Shown here: positions 9,810 through 19,201 of the stretch, one piece after another | Numbering within the stretch: position 1 is the stretch's first letter | Layout: the number at the start of each line of letters is the position of its first letter | Assembly: GCF_018614915.1 (NCBI RefSeq) | Contig: NZ_JAGGNU010000011.1 | Location: 1 to 64,000, forward strand | DNA: 64,000 nt | From: Variovorax paradoxus | GTDB lineage: Bacteria > Pseudomonadota > Gammaproteobacteria > Burkholderiales > Burkholderiaceae_C | Direction of reading: 5' to 3' | The notes under the pieces: generated by a model | The model's input: the letters and a program-made list of their open reading frames with translations, nothing else | Database searches by the model: none | What the model was told of the DNA's origin: nothing | Position numbers and translations under genes: made by a program

Positions 9810-10721
9810 CTACTTTGGTCGAAGCGGCAGTGAAAGCGCTCTTGCGCTTTTGAATTCGCGCCTGGTGCCGGTGACGGGATCGCGAAAGGCCAGCGCCTTG
9901 GCCAGCAGCTGCAGCGGCCGGTCGAAGTCCTCGTCGCCTTCGGGGAGAAGCTCGGGATAGATCGCGTCGTTGCGAATCGGCATCCCAAGCGCCGCGCAAT
10001 GCACGCGCAGCTGGTGCCTGCGCCCGGTAAGCGGCGACAGCAGCAGGCGGGCCCAGCCGTCGCCGGCCTCCAGCAGCTCGAAGCGCGTCTCGGAGTTGGG
10101 CTCGCCGGCCACCTCGCGCATGCGCATGAAGTGCGCGTCGTCCTCGGCAAGCCGGCTGCGGCGGATCACGGGCAGCACCGGGTCGCCGCGCCATGGCACG
10201 ATGGCCTCGTACTGCTTGGCGATCTCGCGCTCGGCAAAGAGCGCGTGGTAGATGCCGCGGGTCGCGGGCTGAACCGAGAACAGCACCACGCCGGCGGTCT
10301 CGCGGTCGATGCGGTGCAGCGGCGCCAGGTCGTCGAGGCCCAGCTTGCGCTTCAGGCGCACGAGCAGGCTTTCCTGCACGTACTTGCCGACCGGCGTGAC
10401 CGGCAGGAAATGGGGCTTGTCCACGGCCAGCAACTGCTCGTCCTGGAACAGGATGACTTCGTCGAAGGGGATGCGGCGTTCCGTCTCGAGCGAGCGGTAG
10501 TAGTAGACGCGAAGCCTCGGCTGGTAGGGCCGCGCTCCTGTGACGGGCACGCCGTACTCGTCGACCACCTCGCCCGATAGCATGCGCGCCTCCCAGGTGC
10601 TGCGCGGGATGGCCGCGAAGCGCTGCAGCAGGAACTCGGCGATGGTGGGCCAAGGCCCGTCCGGCAGGGCGACGCAGCTTGGGCCGACGCCTTCGCGGGT
10701 GGGCAGCGGCAGGTGCGCCAT
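9810..10721 (-). CDS. RluA-family pseudouridine synthase
   Basis: This 303-residue protein has the RluA catalytic motif LHRIDRETAG with nucleophile Asp139. The characteristic VNKP-like strand appears as AVDKPHFLPVTP, and the late block TGRRHQLRVHCAALG. The N-terminal ~80 residues form an S4-like extension rather than a full S4 domain. The ATG at 10721 is chosen because upstream reading would enter the kinase gene, whose stop lies 13 bases away. It probably modifies rRNA or tRNA uridines, but the position is not predictable. It is the third gene of a minus-strand operon with the leucine-rich-repeat kinase and metallo-hydrolase genes. Confidence 0.88.
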   Translation of the reverse strand: MAHLPLPTREGVGPSCVALPDGPWPTIAEFLLQRFAAIPRSTWEARMLSGEVVDEYGVPVTGARPYQPRLRVYYYRSLETERRIPFDEVILFQDEQLLAVDKPHFLPVTPVGKYVQESLLVRLKRKLGLDDLAPLHRIDRETAGVVLFSVQPATRGIYHALFAEREIAKQYEAIVPWRGDPVLPVIRRSRLAEDDAHFMRMREVAGEPNSETRFELLEAGDGWARLLLSPLTGRRHQLRVHCAALGMPIRNDAIYPELLPEGDEDFDRPLQLLAKALAFRDPVTGTRREFKSARALSLPLRPK

Positions 10722-10734
10722 GGCGTCGTCGCGC

Positions 10735-12060
10735 TCAGGCGGCGTGGAGCGCCGATGCGATCTCGGCGAAGGCCGGCGACGCGGTGCTATCGGCCTCGAC
10801 GCAGCGCGCATGGAGGCCGGCCAGCAAGGCCAGCGTGGCGCTGTCGGCATCGCTCGCCGGGCGGCAGCGCGCCAGCAATTCCGCCAGCAGATGGCCGAAG
10901 GCGCGCAGTTCGATGCGCTGCAGTGCGCGCGACTGCTGGTCGTCGTCCAGCGGCAGGAAGGAGGCGGCGCCGAAGTCGCCCAAGAGGCAAACTCCCTCGC
11001 CGTCCCAGAGGATGTTGTGGGCGTAGAGATCGCCGTGGAGGATGCCGCGCGCATGCAGCTGCGCGGCGGCCGAGGCGATGCCGCGCGCCATGCGCAGCGC
11101 GGTTGGTACCGGCCAGCCGGCGTCGTCGGCATAGATGTCGCGCGTGCACGAGGCCAGGCTGGGCGGGCCGGCCAGGTTGCCGAAGCGTGGATCCACCAGC
11201 GCCAGCACCAGGCCGGGCGACCCCTCGGGATGGCCGCTGACCTGGCCCCGCACTGCGATCAGGTTCGGGTGCGCGCCGGCGCCGATGCAGGCCGCCATCT
11301 CGCTGTGGGGCCAGCCGTCGCTGGTGACGGCGCCCTTGAACAGCTTGACCGCCACCGGCTGGATGCGGCCGTCGGCCTGCGTCCAGTCCGCCTGGTGAAT
11401 CACGCCGGAAGCGCCTTCGCCCAGCTTGTTGCGCAGCGAAAGACGGGTCCAGTCGATGGCCGGAATGGCCTGCGCGGCCAGCGCCGCCGCCTCGGGGCTG
11501 TCGTCGAAGGGATTGCCCGCGAAGGCCAGCCACGAGAGCCGGGGCAGCGACAGCAGCCAATCGGGCAGGGCCACCAGGCGGTTGGCCGAGATGCGCAGCA
11601 GCTCGAGCCCCCGGCAGGCAGCCAGCTCGGGCGGCAGCGCCTGCAGGCGGTTGCCCGCGAGCATCAGTTTTTGCAGCCGCGTGCAGTGGCCGATGGTGGG
11701 CGGCAGGGTCTCGATCTGGTTGTCCGTCAGGATCAGCCAGCGCAGCGAGGGCGGCAGCGAGGCGGCCGGTACATGGCGGATGCGATTGGCCTTGAAGCCC
11801 ACGATGTCGAGCTGCGCACACTGGCCTACCGATGCGGGCAGCTCCGTGAAGCGGTTGTTCGAGCAGAAGAGCACGCGCAGCCGGTGCAGCCGGCCCAGGT
11901 CTTCGGGCAGTGCCGAGAGCGCGTTGCCGGAGAGGTCCAGCACTTCCAGCGTATCGGCCAGCTCGAAGATCTCGCGCGGGAACTCAGTGAGGCCGCAGGA
12001 GAGCGCCAGGCGCCGGGCGCCTGCCAGGTGGCCCGCGCACAGCTGGGCCAGCGTGGTCAT
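10735..12060 (-). CDS. leucine-rich repeat protein fused to a eukaryotic-type kinase domain
   Basis: In this 441-residue protein, residues ~35-185 are about seven leucine-rich repeats of the LxxLPxxLxxLxxLxxLxLxxN type. Residues ~205-440 form a protein-kinase domain with glycine loop GEGASG (214-219), VAVK Lys239, catalytic loop HGDLYAHN (342-349) and DFG (362-364). The catalytic Arg of HRD is Gly here, so it is a non-RD kinase. No membrane segment is seen, so it should be cytoplasmic. It overlaps the upstream metallo-hydrolase gene by 4 bases. The architecture is known in proteobacteria but its substrates are not. Confidence 0.85.
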   Translation of the reverse strand: MTTLAQLCAGHLAGARRLALSCGLTEFPREIFELADTLEVLDLSGNALSALPEDLGRLHRLRVLFCSNNRFTELPASVGQCAQLDIVGFKANRIRHVPAASLPPSLRWLILTDNQIETLPPTIGHCTRLQKLMLAGNRLQALPPELAACRGLELLRISANRLVALPDWLLSLPRLSWLAFAGNPFDDSPEAAALAAQAIPAIDWTRLSLRNKLGEGASGVIHQADWTQADGRIQPVAVKLFKGAVTSDGWPHSEMAACIGAGAHPNLIAVRGQVSGHPEGSPGLVLALVDPRFGNLAGPPSLASCTRDIYADDAGWPVPTALRMARGIASAAAQLHARGILHGDLYAHNILWDGEGVCLLGDFGAASFLPLDDDQQSRALQRIELRAFGHLLAELLARCRPASDADSATLALLAGLHARCVEADSTASPAFAEIASALHAA

Positions 12061-13118
12061 TGGAATACGCCGAAGCGGTAGATGCCGTCCTCACCCTTGC
12101 GGCGCTGCAGCAGCCCCTCGAACCAGAGCAGGTGCAGATGGGCCACGGTCTCGCCCATCGCGAAGGTCATCTGGTGCAAGTCGAGCTGGCGCTTGAACAG
12201 GATCGGCAGCCCCTCGGCCGCGTGGTGCGGCTTCCGGGTGCAGGCCTCCAGCAGCTCGGCCAGGCGGTCGCGGTGGTGCTCCTGCAACTGCTCGACCCGG
12301 CGATGGATGCCGGTGAAGGGCTTGCCATGCGAGGGCAGGCCCAGCGTGTCGGCCGGCAGGGTCTTGAAGCGCGCGATGCTGTCGAGGAAAAGGCGCAGCG
12401 AATTCGCCTCGGGCTCGCCCGCATGCACGCTCACGTTGGTCGAGATGCGCGGCAGCATCATGTCGCCGCCCAGGAGCGCATGGAGCTCCTCGCAATAGAG
12501 CGCGATGTGCTCGGGCGCATGGCCGTAGCCGCTGATGCAGCGCCACGCGCGCCCGCCGATCGAGACGGTGGCGCCGTCCATCAGGCGCACGTAGCTGGCC
12601 GGCACCGAGGGCACCATGTTCGCGTAGTAGTTGCTGCGTGCACGGATCTTGGCCACCGACTCGGGGTCGACGAGGCCGTGCGAGGCGAAGAAGTCGGCCG
12701 CCGCGTCGCCGCCGGCCAGCGTGTCGCCGGCGCTGGTGAGCACGCGCGCCACGTGGTAGTCGGTGGCGCTGATCCACAGCGGCGCGTTCCAGCGCTGGCA
12801 CAGCCAATCGGCCAGCCCGATGTGGTCGGGGTGCATGTGCGTCACGATCACGCGAAGGATCGGCAGGCCTTCGAGCTGCGTGGCGAAGATCTGTTCCCAC
12901 TGCGCGCGCGAGGCATCGTGGGCGATGCAGCAGTCCACCACGGTCCAGCCTTCCACGCCGTCGATGGTGTCGCGCAGCAGCCAGAGGTTGATGTGGTCGA
13001 GCGCGAAGGGCAGCGCCATGCGGATCCAGCGCACGCCGGGCACGACCTCGAAAGTCTCGCCCGGTGCGGGCAGCGTGTCGCCGAAGGGGTATTGGAGTTC
13101 GCGTTCGAGGAGGTTCAT
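12057..13118 (-). CDS. MBL-fold metallo-hydrolase
   Basis: This 353-residue metallo-beta-lactamase-fold hydrolase has the THMHPDHIG metal motif (His94, His96, Asp98, His99), a later GYGHAPEHIALY histidine, LLGGDMML and a C-terminal helical extension of ~90 residues. Such proteins occur beside LiuR-type regulators and are often annotated as lactonase or glyoxalase-like, but the substrate is not evident. It is divergent from the MerR-type regulator gene with only ~100 bases between them. The putative regulator palindrome ends just 7 bases from its start codon, leaving room for almost no leader. No clear ribosome-binding site is seen. Confidence 0.85.
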   Translation of the reverse strand: MNLLERELQYPFGDTLPAPGETFEVVPGVRWIRMALPFALDHINLWLLRDTIDGVEGWTVVDCCIAHDASRAQWEQIFATQLEGLPILRVIVTHMHPDHIGLADWLCQRWNAPLWISATDYHVARVLTSAGDTLAGGDAAADFFASHGLVDPESVAKIRARSNYYANMVPSVPASYVRLMDGATVSIGGRAWRCISGYGHAPEHIALYCEELHALLGGDMMLPRISTNVSVHAGEPEANSLRLFLDSIARFKTLPADTLGLPSHGKPFTGIHRRVEQLQEHHRDRLAELLEACTRKPHHAAEGLPILFKRQLDLHQMTFAMGETVAHLHLLWFEGLLQRRKGEDGIYRFGVFQ

Positions 13119-13124
13119 GTACGA

Positions 13125-13145
13125 TTGACGTTAACGTAAACGTCA
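13125..13145. promoter_or_regulatory. candidate LiuR operator
   Basis: This palindrome-rich site, containing TTGACGTTAACGTAAA followed by CGTCA, lies in the divergent region between the metallo-hydrolase and the MerR-type gene. Its central ACGTTAACGT is a perfect inverted repeat. The shape agrees with the ACGT-repeat operators known for the LiuR group of MerR regulators, supporting both the regulator assignment and autoregulation. It is the only such site I noticed in the window. Confidence 0.6.
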
Positions 13146-13217
13146 TGGAGAAGAGCCGTCATTGTAGGCAGTGCAGCCGGAACGTGCTGTCGCCGCCGCA
13201 ACCCCGCACCCGCCATC

Positions 13218-13613
13218 ATGCCTTCGCAGACTTTCACCATCGGCGAGCTCGCCCGGGAATTCGACCTCACTACGCGGGCGATCCGCTTCTACGAGGACAT
13301 GGGGCTGCTCACCCCCGAACGTGCCGGGCAGCAGCGCGTCTACACCGCGCGCGACCGCGCACGGCTGACGCTCACCCTGCGCGCCAAGCGGCTCGGCCTG
13401 AAGCTCACCGAGGCCAAGGACATTCTCGACATGTACGACAGCCCGCGCGACACCGCCGCGCAGCTGCAGCGATTTCTCGGCGTGCTCGGCAGCCACCGCG
13501 CCCAGCTCGAGGCTCAATTGGCCGAGCTGGAGGCCAATCTTGCCGAAGTCCGCGCGCAGGAAAAACAGGCCCGCGCCGCGCTCGCGCGTGCCGTTAAACC
13601 CAAGGCCCGCTGA
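13218..13613 (+). CDS. liuR: MerR-family regulator, LiuR-like
   Basis: This 131-residue MerR-type regulator has its helix-turn-helix at about residues 6-25 (FTIGELAREFDLTTRAIRFY), a second wing (GLLTPERAGQQRVY) and a long C-terminal coiled coil (about 85-120) for dimerisation. There is no cysteine effector loop, so it is not a metal sensor of the CueR type. The sequence and the adjoining ACGT-type palindrome fit LiuR, which controls branched-chain amino acid and fatty acid degradation genes in proteobacteria. The liu operon itself is 20 kb away. Control of those genes is inferred, not shown. Confidence 0.7.
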   Translation: MPSQTFTIGELAREFDLTTRAIRFYEDMGLLTPERAGQQRVYTARDRARLTLTLRAKRLGLKLTEAKDILDMYDSPRDTAAQLQRFLGVLGSHRAQLEAQLAELEANLAEVRAQEKQARAALARAVKPKAR

Positions 13614-13654
13614 GGCCACCGATCAACCCGCAGTCACCGACAATCGACCCCACC

Positions 13655-14371
13655 ATGCCTGACAACCTCGATGACCTGTTCTCCCACAACCGCAGCTGGG
13701 CTGCACGGATGGAGCGCGATCGCCCCGGCTTCTTCACCGGCCTGGTGAAGCAGCAGACCCCCAAGTACATGTGGATCGGCTGCTCGGACAGCCGCGTGCC
13801 CGCCAACCAGATCACCGGGCTGGAGCCGGGCGAGGTGTTCGTGCACCGCAACGTGGCCAACATCGTGGTGCACTCCGACCTCAATGCGCTGTCGGCGATC
13901 CAGTTCGCGGTCGAGCGGCTCAAGGTGCGGCACATCATGGTGGTCGGCCATTACGGCTGCTCGGGCGTGCAGGCCGCTCTCGAAGGCGCGCGCATCGGCA
14001 TCGCCGACAACTGGATCCGCCACATCCAGGACGTGCGCGACCGGCATCGCGTGATGCTCGAAACCTTGCCCGAAGCTGCCCGCGCCGATGCGCTGTGCGA
14101 GCTCAACGTGGCGGAGCAGGTGGTCAACGTGGCGGTCAGCACCGTCATGGTCGACGCCTGGAGCCGCGGCCAGACCGTCACCATCCACGGCTGGGCCTTC
14201 GGCGTGAACGACGGGCTGCTCCAGGACCTGGGCATGACGGTCGACGGCTCCAAGCCGCTGGAGAACCTGTACCGCGCGGCGGTGCAGCGCATCCGCTACA
14301 AGTGGAGCAGGCCGGGCGAAGTGCAGAACGGCGCCGATGCCGTGCTTGGTGCGGCTGGGGAAGCGAACTGA
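13655..14371 (+). CDS. can: beta-class carbonic anhydrase
   Basis: This zinc enzyme interconverts CO2 and bicarbonate. The 238-residue length is normal for the bacterial Can type. Zinc ligands are Cys43 (in GCSDSR, with the Asp45/Arg47 dyad), His99 and Cys102 (in GHYGCSG). It lies 41 bases after the liuR-like gene and 4 bases before aceK. Bicarbonate is the substrate of biotin carboxylases such as the liu-encoded methylcrotonyl-CoA carboxylase, which may explain the company. That link is inference. Confidence 0.95.
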   Translation: MPDNLDDLFSHNRSWAARMERDRPGFFTGLVKQQTPKYMWIGCSDSRVPANQITGLEPGEVFVHRNVANIVVHSDLNALSAIQFAVERLKVRHIMVVGHYGCSGVQAALEGARIGIADNWIRHIQDVRDRHRVMLETLPEAARADALCELNVAEQVVNVAVSTVMVDAWSRGQTVTIHGWAFGVNDGLLQDLGMTVDGSKPLENLYRAAVQRIRYKWSRPGEVQNGADAVLGAAGEAN

Positions 14372-14375
14372 ACCC

Positions 14376-16187
14376 ATGTTCCCCCAGCGCCTCGACTCGC
14401 CGCTGGCCTACGACATCGCAAAGGCGATGCGCGACGGCTTCAATCGCCACTACCAGCTGTTCCGCGCCGAGTCGTCGCGCGCCAAGCACCGTTTCGAGAC
14501 CGCCGACTGGCACGGCCAGCAGCGCGCGCAGCGCGAGCGCATCGAGTTCTACGACCTGCGCGTGAGCGAGGCGGTGGCGCGGCTCGAGAAGGAGTTCAAG
14601 GCCGGCGAGCAGCCGATGGACGTCTGGCACCAGATCAAGCTGCACTTCATCGGCTTGCTGGTCGACCACCACCAGCCCGAGCTGGCCGAAAGCTTCTTCA
14701 ACTCGGTGACCACCAAGATCCTGCACCGCGCGTACTTCCAGAACGACTTCATCTTCGTGCGGCCGGCCATCAGCACCGAATACATCGAGCCGCGCGACGC
14801 GCCCACCTACCGCGCCTACTACCCCGAGCGCGAAACGCTGGCCGACACCATCGAGCGCATGCTCGACGACTACGCGCTGCAGGGCAGCTACGCCAACATC
14901 AAGCGCGACGCCGAGCGCGTCGCGACCGCCATCCTCGGGCGCTTCCACCAGGTCAAGCTGCGCGCCAACTTCCAGCTGCAGGTGCTGTCGGGCCTGTTCT
15001 ACCGCAACAAGGGCGCCTACGTGGTCGGCAAGATCATCAACGGCTTCATCGAGCTGCCCTTCGCGTTGCCGATCCTGCACGACAGCACCGGCAAGTTCTA
15101 CATCGACGCGGCGCTCTTCGGCGAGGAAGACCTGCAGATGCTCTTCAGCTTCGCGCGCGCCTACTTCATGGTCGACATGGAGGTGCCATCGGCCTACGTG
15201 CAGTTCCTGCGCTCGCTGATGCCGCGCAAGCCGCGCGCCGAGATCTACAACGCGCTCGGGCTGGCCAAGCAGGGCAAGACGCTCTTCTACCGCGACTTCC
15301 TCTACCACCTCAACTACTCGAGCGACAGGTTCCGCATCGCGCCCGGCATCAAGGGCATGGTGATGCTGGTGTTCGACCTGCCGTCCTTTCCCTACGTGTT
15401 CAAGGTCATCAAGGACTTCTACCCGCCGCAGAAGGACACCACGCGCGAGCAGATCAAGGGCAAGTACATGCTGGTCAAGCAGCACGACCGCGTGGGCCGC
15501 ATGGCCGACACGCTGGAGTACAGCGACGTCGGTTTTCCGCTCGACCGCTTCGAGCCCGAGCTGATCGAGGAAATCCAGAAGTTCGCGCCCAGCCAGCTCG
15601 AGATCGGCGACCGCGACGGCAACGGGGAGATGGAGGTGGTGCTCAAGCACGTCTACATCGAGCGCCGCATGATCCCGCTCAACATCTACCTGCAGGAAGC
15701 CTTCGACCAGCTCGAGCATCCCGAGCATGCCAAGCGCGCGGGCAAGCAGCTGGAGCATGCGGTCATCGAGTACGGCAATGCCATCAAGGACATGGTTGCG
15801 GCCAACATCTTTCCCGGCGACATGCTGTGGAAGAACTTCGGCGTCACGCGCGGCGGCAAGGTCGTGTTCTACGACTACGACGAGATCGAATACCTCACCG
15901 ACTGCAACTTCCGCCGCGTGCCGACGCCGATCCACGAGGAAGACGAGATGAGCGGCGAGGTCTGGTATTCGGTCGGCCCGAAGGATGTGTTCCCCGAGAC
16001 CTTCGGCCCCTTCCTGCTCGGCAACCAGGCGGTGCGCGAGGCCTTCATGGCCCACCATGCCGACCTGCTCGACGCCGCCTTCTGGCAAAGCCACAAGGAA
16101 CGCATCCAGGCCGGCCAGATGCTTGATGTATTCCCCTATGACGAGGCGCAACGCTTCATCCACGACGGCCACGCGCCGTATTTCTGA
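14376..16187 (+). CDS. aceK: isocitrate dehydrogenase kinase/phosphatase
   Basis: AceK phosphorylates and dephosphorylates isocitrate dehydrogenase, diverting carbon into the glyoxylate bypass. It has 603 residues, the typical size. An N-terminal regulatory helical domain (about 1-310) precedes the kinase-like lobe with [20 protein letters not shown] (ATP-binding lysine) and [13 protein letters not shown] followed by [12 protein letters not shown] (catalytic and metal-binding acids). The ATG at 14376 gives the standard start [15 protein letters not shown]. No isocitrate lyase or malate synthase gene is present in the window. Confidence 0.96.
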   Translation: MFPQRLDSPLAYDIAKAMRDGFNRHYQLFRAESSRAKHRFETADWHGQQRAQRERIEFYDLRVSEAVARLEKEFKAGEQPMDVWHQIKLHFIGLLVDHHQPELAESFFNSVTTKILHRAYFQNDFIFVRPAISTEYIEPRDAPTYRAYYPERETLADTIERMLDDYALQGSYANIKRDAERVATAILGRFHQVKLRANFQLQVLSGLFYRNKGAYVVGKIINGFIELPFALPILHDSTGKFYIDAALFGEEDLQMLFSFARAYFMVDMEVPSAYVQFLRSLMPRKPRAEIYNALGLAKQGKTLFYRDFLYHLNYSSDRFRIAPGIKGMVMLVFDLPSFPYVFKVIKDFYPPQKDTTREQIKGKYMLVKQHDRVGRMADTLEYSDVGFPLDRFEPELIEEIQKFAPSQLEIGDRDGNGEMEVVLKHVYIERRMIPLNIYLQEAFDQLEHPEHAKRAGKQLEHAVIEYGNAIKDMVAANIFPGDMLWKNFGVTRGGKVVFYDYDEIEYLTDCNFRRVPTPIHEEDEMSGEVWYSVGPKDVFPETFGPFLLGNQAVREAFMAHHADLLDAAFWQSHKERIQAGQMLDVFPYDEAQRFIHDGHAPYF

Positions 16188-16210
16188 CCCCCACTGAAGG
16201 AGCAATTTCC

Positions 16211-17395
16211 ATGAGCGAATCCATCGTCATCGTCGGCGCCGCCCGCACCCCCATGGGCGGCTTCCAGGGCGACTTCTCTTCTCTCGCCGCGCACGACCTG
16301 GGCGGCGTGGCCATCAAGGCCGCCGTCGAGCGCGCGGGCATCGCGCCCGATGCCGTCGGCGAAGTGCTGTTCGGCAACTGCCTGATGGCCGGCCAGGGCC
16401 AGGCGCCGGCGCGCCAGGCGGCCTACAAGGGCGGCCTGCCCGACAGCGCAGGGGCTGTCACCCTCAGCAAGATGTGCGGCTCGGCCATGAAGGCGGCGAT
16501 GCTCGCGCACGACCTGCTGCTCGCGGGCACGCACGAGGTCATGGTCGCCGGCGGCATGGAAAGCATGACCAATGCGCCCTACCTCATGCTGAAGGGCCGC
16601 GGCGGCTACCGCATGGGCCACGACCGCATCTTCGACCACATGATGCTCGACGGCCTGGAAGACGCCTACCAGGCGGGCCGCTCGATGGGCACCTTCGGCG
16701 AGGACTGTGCGGCCAAGTACAAGTTCACGCGCGAGCAGCAGGACGCCTTCGCGATCGCCAGCGTCGAGCGCGCCAAGGCCGCCACCACCTCGGGCGCCTT
16801 CAAGGCCGAGATCGCGCCGGTCACGGTCAAGGGCCGCGGCGGCGACACCGTGATCGAGATCGACGAAGGTCCGGGCAAGGTCAAGCTCGACAAGATCCCG
16901 CAGCTCAAGCCGGCCTTCAAGAAGGAGGGCGGCACCATCACGGCGGCATCGAGCTCCTCGATCAACGACGGCGCGGCCGCGCTGGTCATGATGACCGAGA
17001 GCACCGCGAAGAAGCTCGGCGCCAAGCCGATCGCGCGCCTCGTCGGCCATGCCACCCACGCGCAGCAGCCCGAGTGGTTCTCGACCGCGCCCGTCGGCGC
17101 CGTCGCCAAGCTGTTCAAGAAGACCGGCTGGGCCGTGAAGGACGTCGACCTGTGGGAAGTGAACGAAGCCTTCGCCGTGGTGCCGATGGCGCTGATGCAC
17201 GAGCTCGACGTCTCGCACCAGATCGTCAACGTCCACGGCGGCGCCTGCGCGCTGGGCCACCCGATCGGCGCCAGCGGCGCACGCATCATGGTCACGCTGA
17301 TCCATGCGCTGCAGCAGAAGGGCAAGAAGCGCGGCGTGGCGACGCTGTGCATCGGCGGCGGCGAGGGCACTGCAGTCGCGCTCGAACTGATTTAA
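16211..17395 (+). CDS. acetyl-CoA C-acetyltransferase (thiolase)
   Basis: This 394-residue degradative/biosynthetic thiolase condenses or cleaves acetoacetyl-CoA. Nucleophilic Cys89 sits in LSKMCGSAMKA, followed by GGMESMTNAPY. The C-terminal His350 is in ACALGHPIGASGAR and Cys380 in LCIGGGEGTA. It is 23 bases after aceK with a ribosome site (AAGGAG) at 16197-16202. The liu pathway yields acetoacetate and acetyl-CoA, so this enzyme is a plausible downstream step. Alternatives are roles in polyhydroxyalkanoate or fatty acid metabolism. Confidence 0.93.
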   Translation: MSESIVIVGAARTPMGGFQGDFSSLAAHDLGGVAIKAAVERAGIAPDAVGEVLFGNCLMAGQGQAPARQAAYKGGLPDSAGAVTLSKMCGSAMKAAMLAHDLLLAGTHEVMVAGGMESMTNAPYLMLKGRGGYRMGHDRIFDHMMLDGLEDAYQAGRSMGTFGEDCAAKYKFTREQQDAFAIASVERAKAATTSGAFKAEIAPVTVKGRGGDTVIEIDEGPGKVKLDKIPQLKPAFKKEGGTITAASSSSINDGAAALVMMTESTAKKLGAKPIARLVGHATHAQQPEWFSTAPVGAVAKLFKKTGWAVKDVDLWEVNEAFAVVPMALMHELDVSHQIVNVHGGACALGHPIGASGARIMVTLIHALQQKGKKRGVATLCIGGGEGTAVALELI

Positions 17396-17568
17396 GTATC
17401 GAGGCGGCGCGTTCGCTAGAGCGTCTTGCGCAGCAAGGCTCAGGTGCGACCGTGGGCGTACGCTGCGATGAATGATCGCGACGGTTGGGGGCGCATGCCT
17501 CGCGAGAATTGATCAGTTTCCCTCCTGCGCATTAGCCGTAGCATTCGGTTGGTTCAATGGAGGGAGCA

Positions 17569-18213
17569 ATGATGGAGCAGAGTTTGGCTCGTGAGAACGG
17601 CGCTGCCGGCCTGTTCCTAGCGAGGCCCGCGGGCTGGTCGACGTGGACGCCCGTGGGCGCCGCCTGGCTCTATTGCGCTGCTGCGGCGCTGGCGATCTTG
17701 TTCGCCGTGGCAGCGTTCTTGATGGCGTCGCTGCGCGGCGATCTCGCCGTTGCGGACGCCGATGAACTGCTCCAGAAGCTTGCAACGCTCGCCCGTGCAG
17801 GAAATGCCGTCATTTGCGACCCTGCGATTCTCGAAAGGACATTGTCGATTCGCATTGACGATCATGTCGCCGACCGCGTCGACGATCACATCTCTTCGGC
17901 ACTGGTCGCTCCGGCAAATGCGCTCTCTTCTGCTACGAGCGGCACCTATTCAAAGTTTCGCTTCGCTTCCAAGACCATCTGTCGACTGGATCTGCGCTTC
18001 GACAATCGTCGCTTTTGCGATTCCGATTCGGCGCGGGTTCAGCGTCTACTGGATAGCCGGGTTCAGCCCTCATTGGCCATGATCGGGGAAGCGGGGGTCT
18101 ACAGCCATGGCTACTCCTTCACAAACGAGCGCCGGGAAAGATCGATCATCGGATGGCGACAGCCCGCGCGTTCATGTCCTTCCGAAATCGAGATTGCTTC
18201 CGAGCGCGGCTGA
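17569..18213 (+). CDS. hypothetical single-pass membrane protein
   Basis: I do not recognise a family. The product is ~214 residues with one strong membrane segment (about residues 30-60) and a C-terminal extracytoplasmic part with several cysteines. ATG codons at 17557, 17569 and 17572 compete. The GGAGGGAG run at 17559-17566 places the likely start at 17569 or 17572. The stop is directly followed by the start of the next gene, so the two form an operon. Base composition is lower in GC than surrounding genes, which fits an acquired patch. Confidence 0.5.
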   Translation: MMEQSLARENGAAGLFLARPAGWSTWTPVGAAWLYCAAAALAILFAVAAFLMASLRGDLAVADADELLQKLATLARAGNAVICDPAILERTLSIRIDDHVADRVDDHISSALVAPANALSSATSGTYSKFRFASKTICRLDLRFDNRRFCDSDSARVQRLLDSRVQPSLAMIGEAGVYSHGYSFTNERRERSIIGWRQPARSCPSEIEIASERG

Positions 18214-19064
18214 ATGGCACAACATAGCAGCCATCGAGCAGCGCCATGGCCCACCATCGTCGTGGGAACTGCGCTCGTCTTGGCTTGTTTGATGCTGGCG
18301 TATGAGTCCATTCGTGAGAGCCTTCCCCGAATCGGGCTGCCTGCCTTCGATGCGAGTCGAGTTGAGCTCTTGACGCCCCAGCAACGGGCTTCCTATGAGC
18401 AAGAACTGTTCAGCGAACTGCAGCAGTGGAAACGCTTGAGTCGACGCTATCCGACCGAGAAAGGTGTCCGCCAGCGCGAACTTCGTTGGCAGCAAATGGC
18501 AAATGACGGGTTCGAATTGGCCCACATTGTGTTGCAGGTACTTCAACCCGACGGCGGCTTCGTCTATCAGCTCGCAGAGCCAATGAATCGCTTGGAAGAA
18601 CTCGCGAAGGCGGGAGACAGGGGCGCGATGTGCCTGATGGTGTCCCTGGTGAGCCAAACGAAGCGCAAGTCTGACGCTGCAGTGCATTGGAAAACTGCAA
18701 AGTACTGGCTTGAGCGGGGAGCGGAACGTGGCCATGCAGAGTGTCAGATCCAGCTGGGTCGCCGCCTGATCCATGGTTCCAATGGATTCGATAAGGACCC
18801 CAAGCGCGGATTGGCATTGGAGCTCGCTGCACGTCGCAGCGGGTATGCCCACGCCGTGGATGGCTTGACTTCTTATTTCCAGAGTCGATGGTCGCAGTCA
18901 CCTGCCGAACTCACGCGGCTGTATTGTTGGTTATCGATAGATGCCGAGTCGCGGCTAACGGACGGACCACAGCAAATGGTGGATAGCTTGCATGCTGAAG
19001 CCCGGCGCACTTCGTCTGCCGAGTTGTTGTCGGTGGCGGGCAGGCTCAGGGGCGTGCGTTTCTC
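18214..19064 (+). CDS. membrane-anchored Sel1-repeat-like protein, 3' end disrupted
   Basis: This frame begins immediately at the preceding stop codon. It encodes an N-terminal membrane anchor (about residues 12-30) and then helical sequence with Sel1-like repeats at about 145-215 (AKYWLERGAERGHAECQIQLG, DPKRGLALELAARRSGYAHA). No stop codon ends it. The frame runs on through unrelated, low-complexity translation and finally in frame into the TolC-like gene, giving a nominal 936-codon reading frame to 21024. Real coding signal fades near 19060, where the sequence changes character, so I place the natural or broken end there. The function is unknown. Confidence 0.45.
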
Positions 19065-19201
19065 ATTGCAGGACTGCGTGAACATGGGTGAAGCCGTTGG
19101 CCTGCACGCTGACCTCGCCGACGATGTCGCCGTCGAGGTTCTGGATCAGGGCGCCGCTTCCATCGGGCAAGGGGACGAACTCCAGCTCGCCGCTGCCGCC
19201 G

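Noticed and set aside
17396..17568. Attachment site or tRNA end at the start of the accessory patch
   Set aside because: No tRNA-like sequence and no direct repeat matching the other side near 21085 or 21600 was seen.
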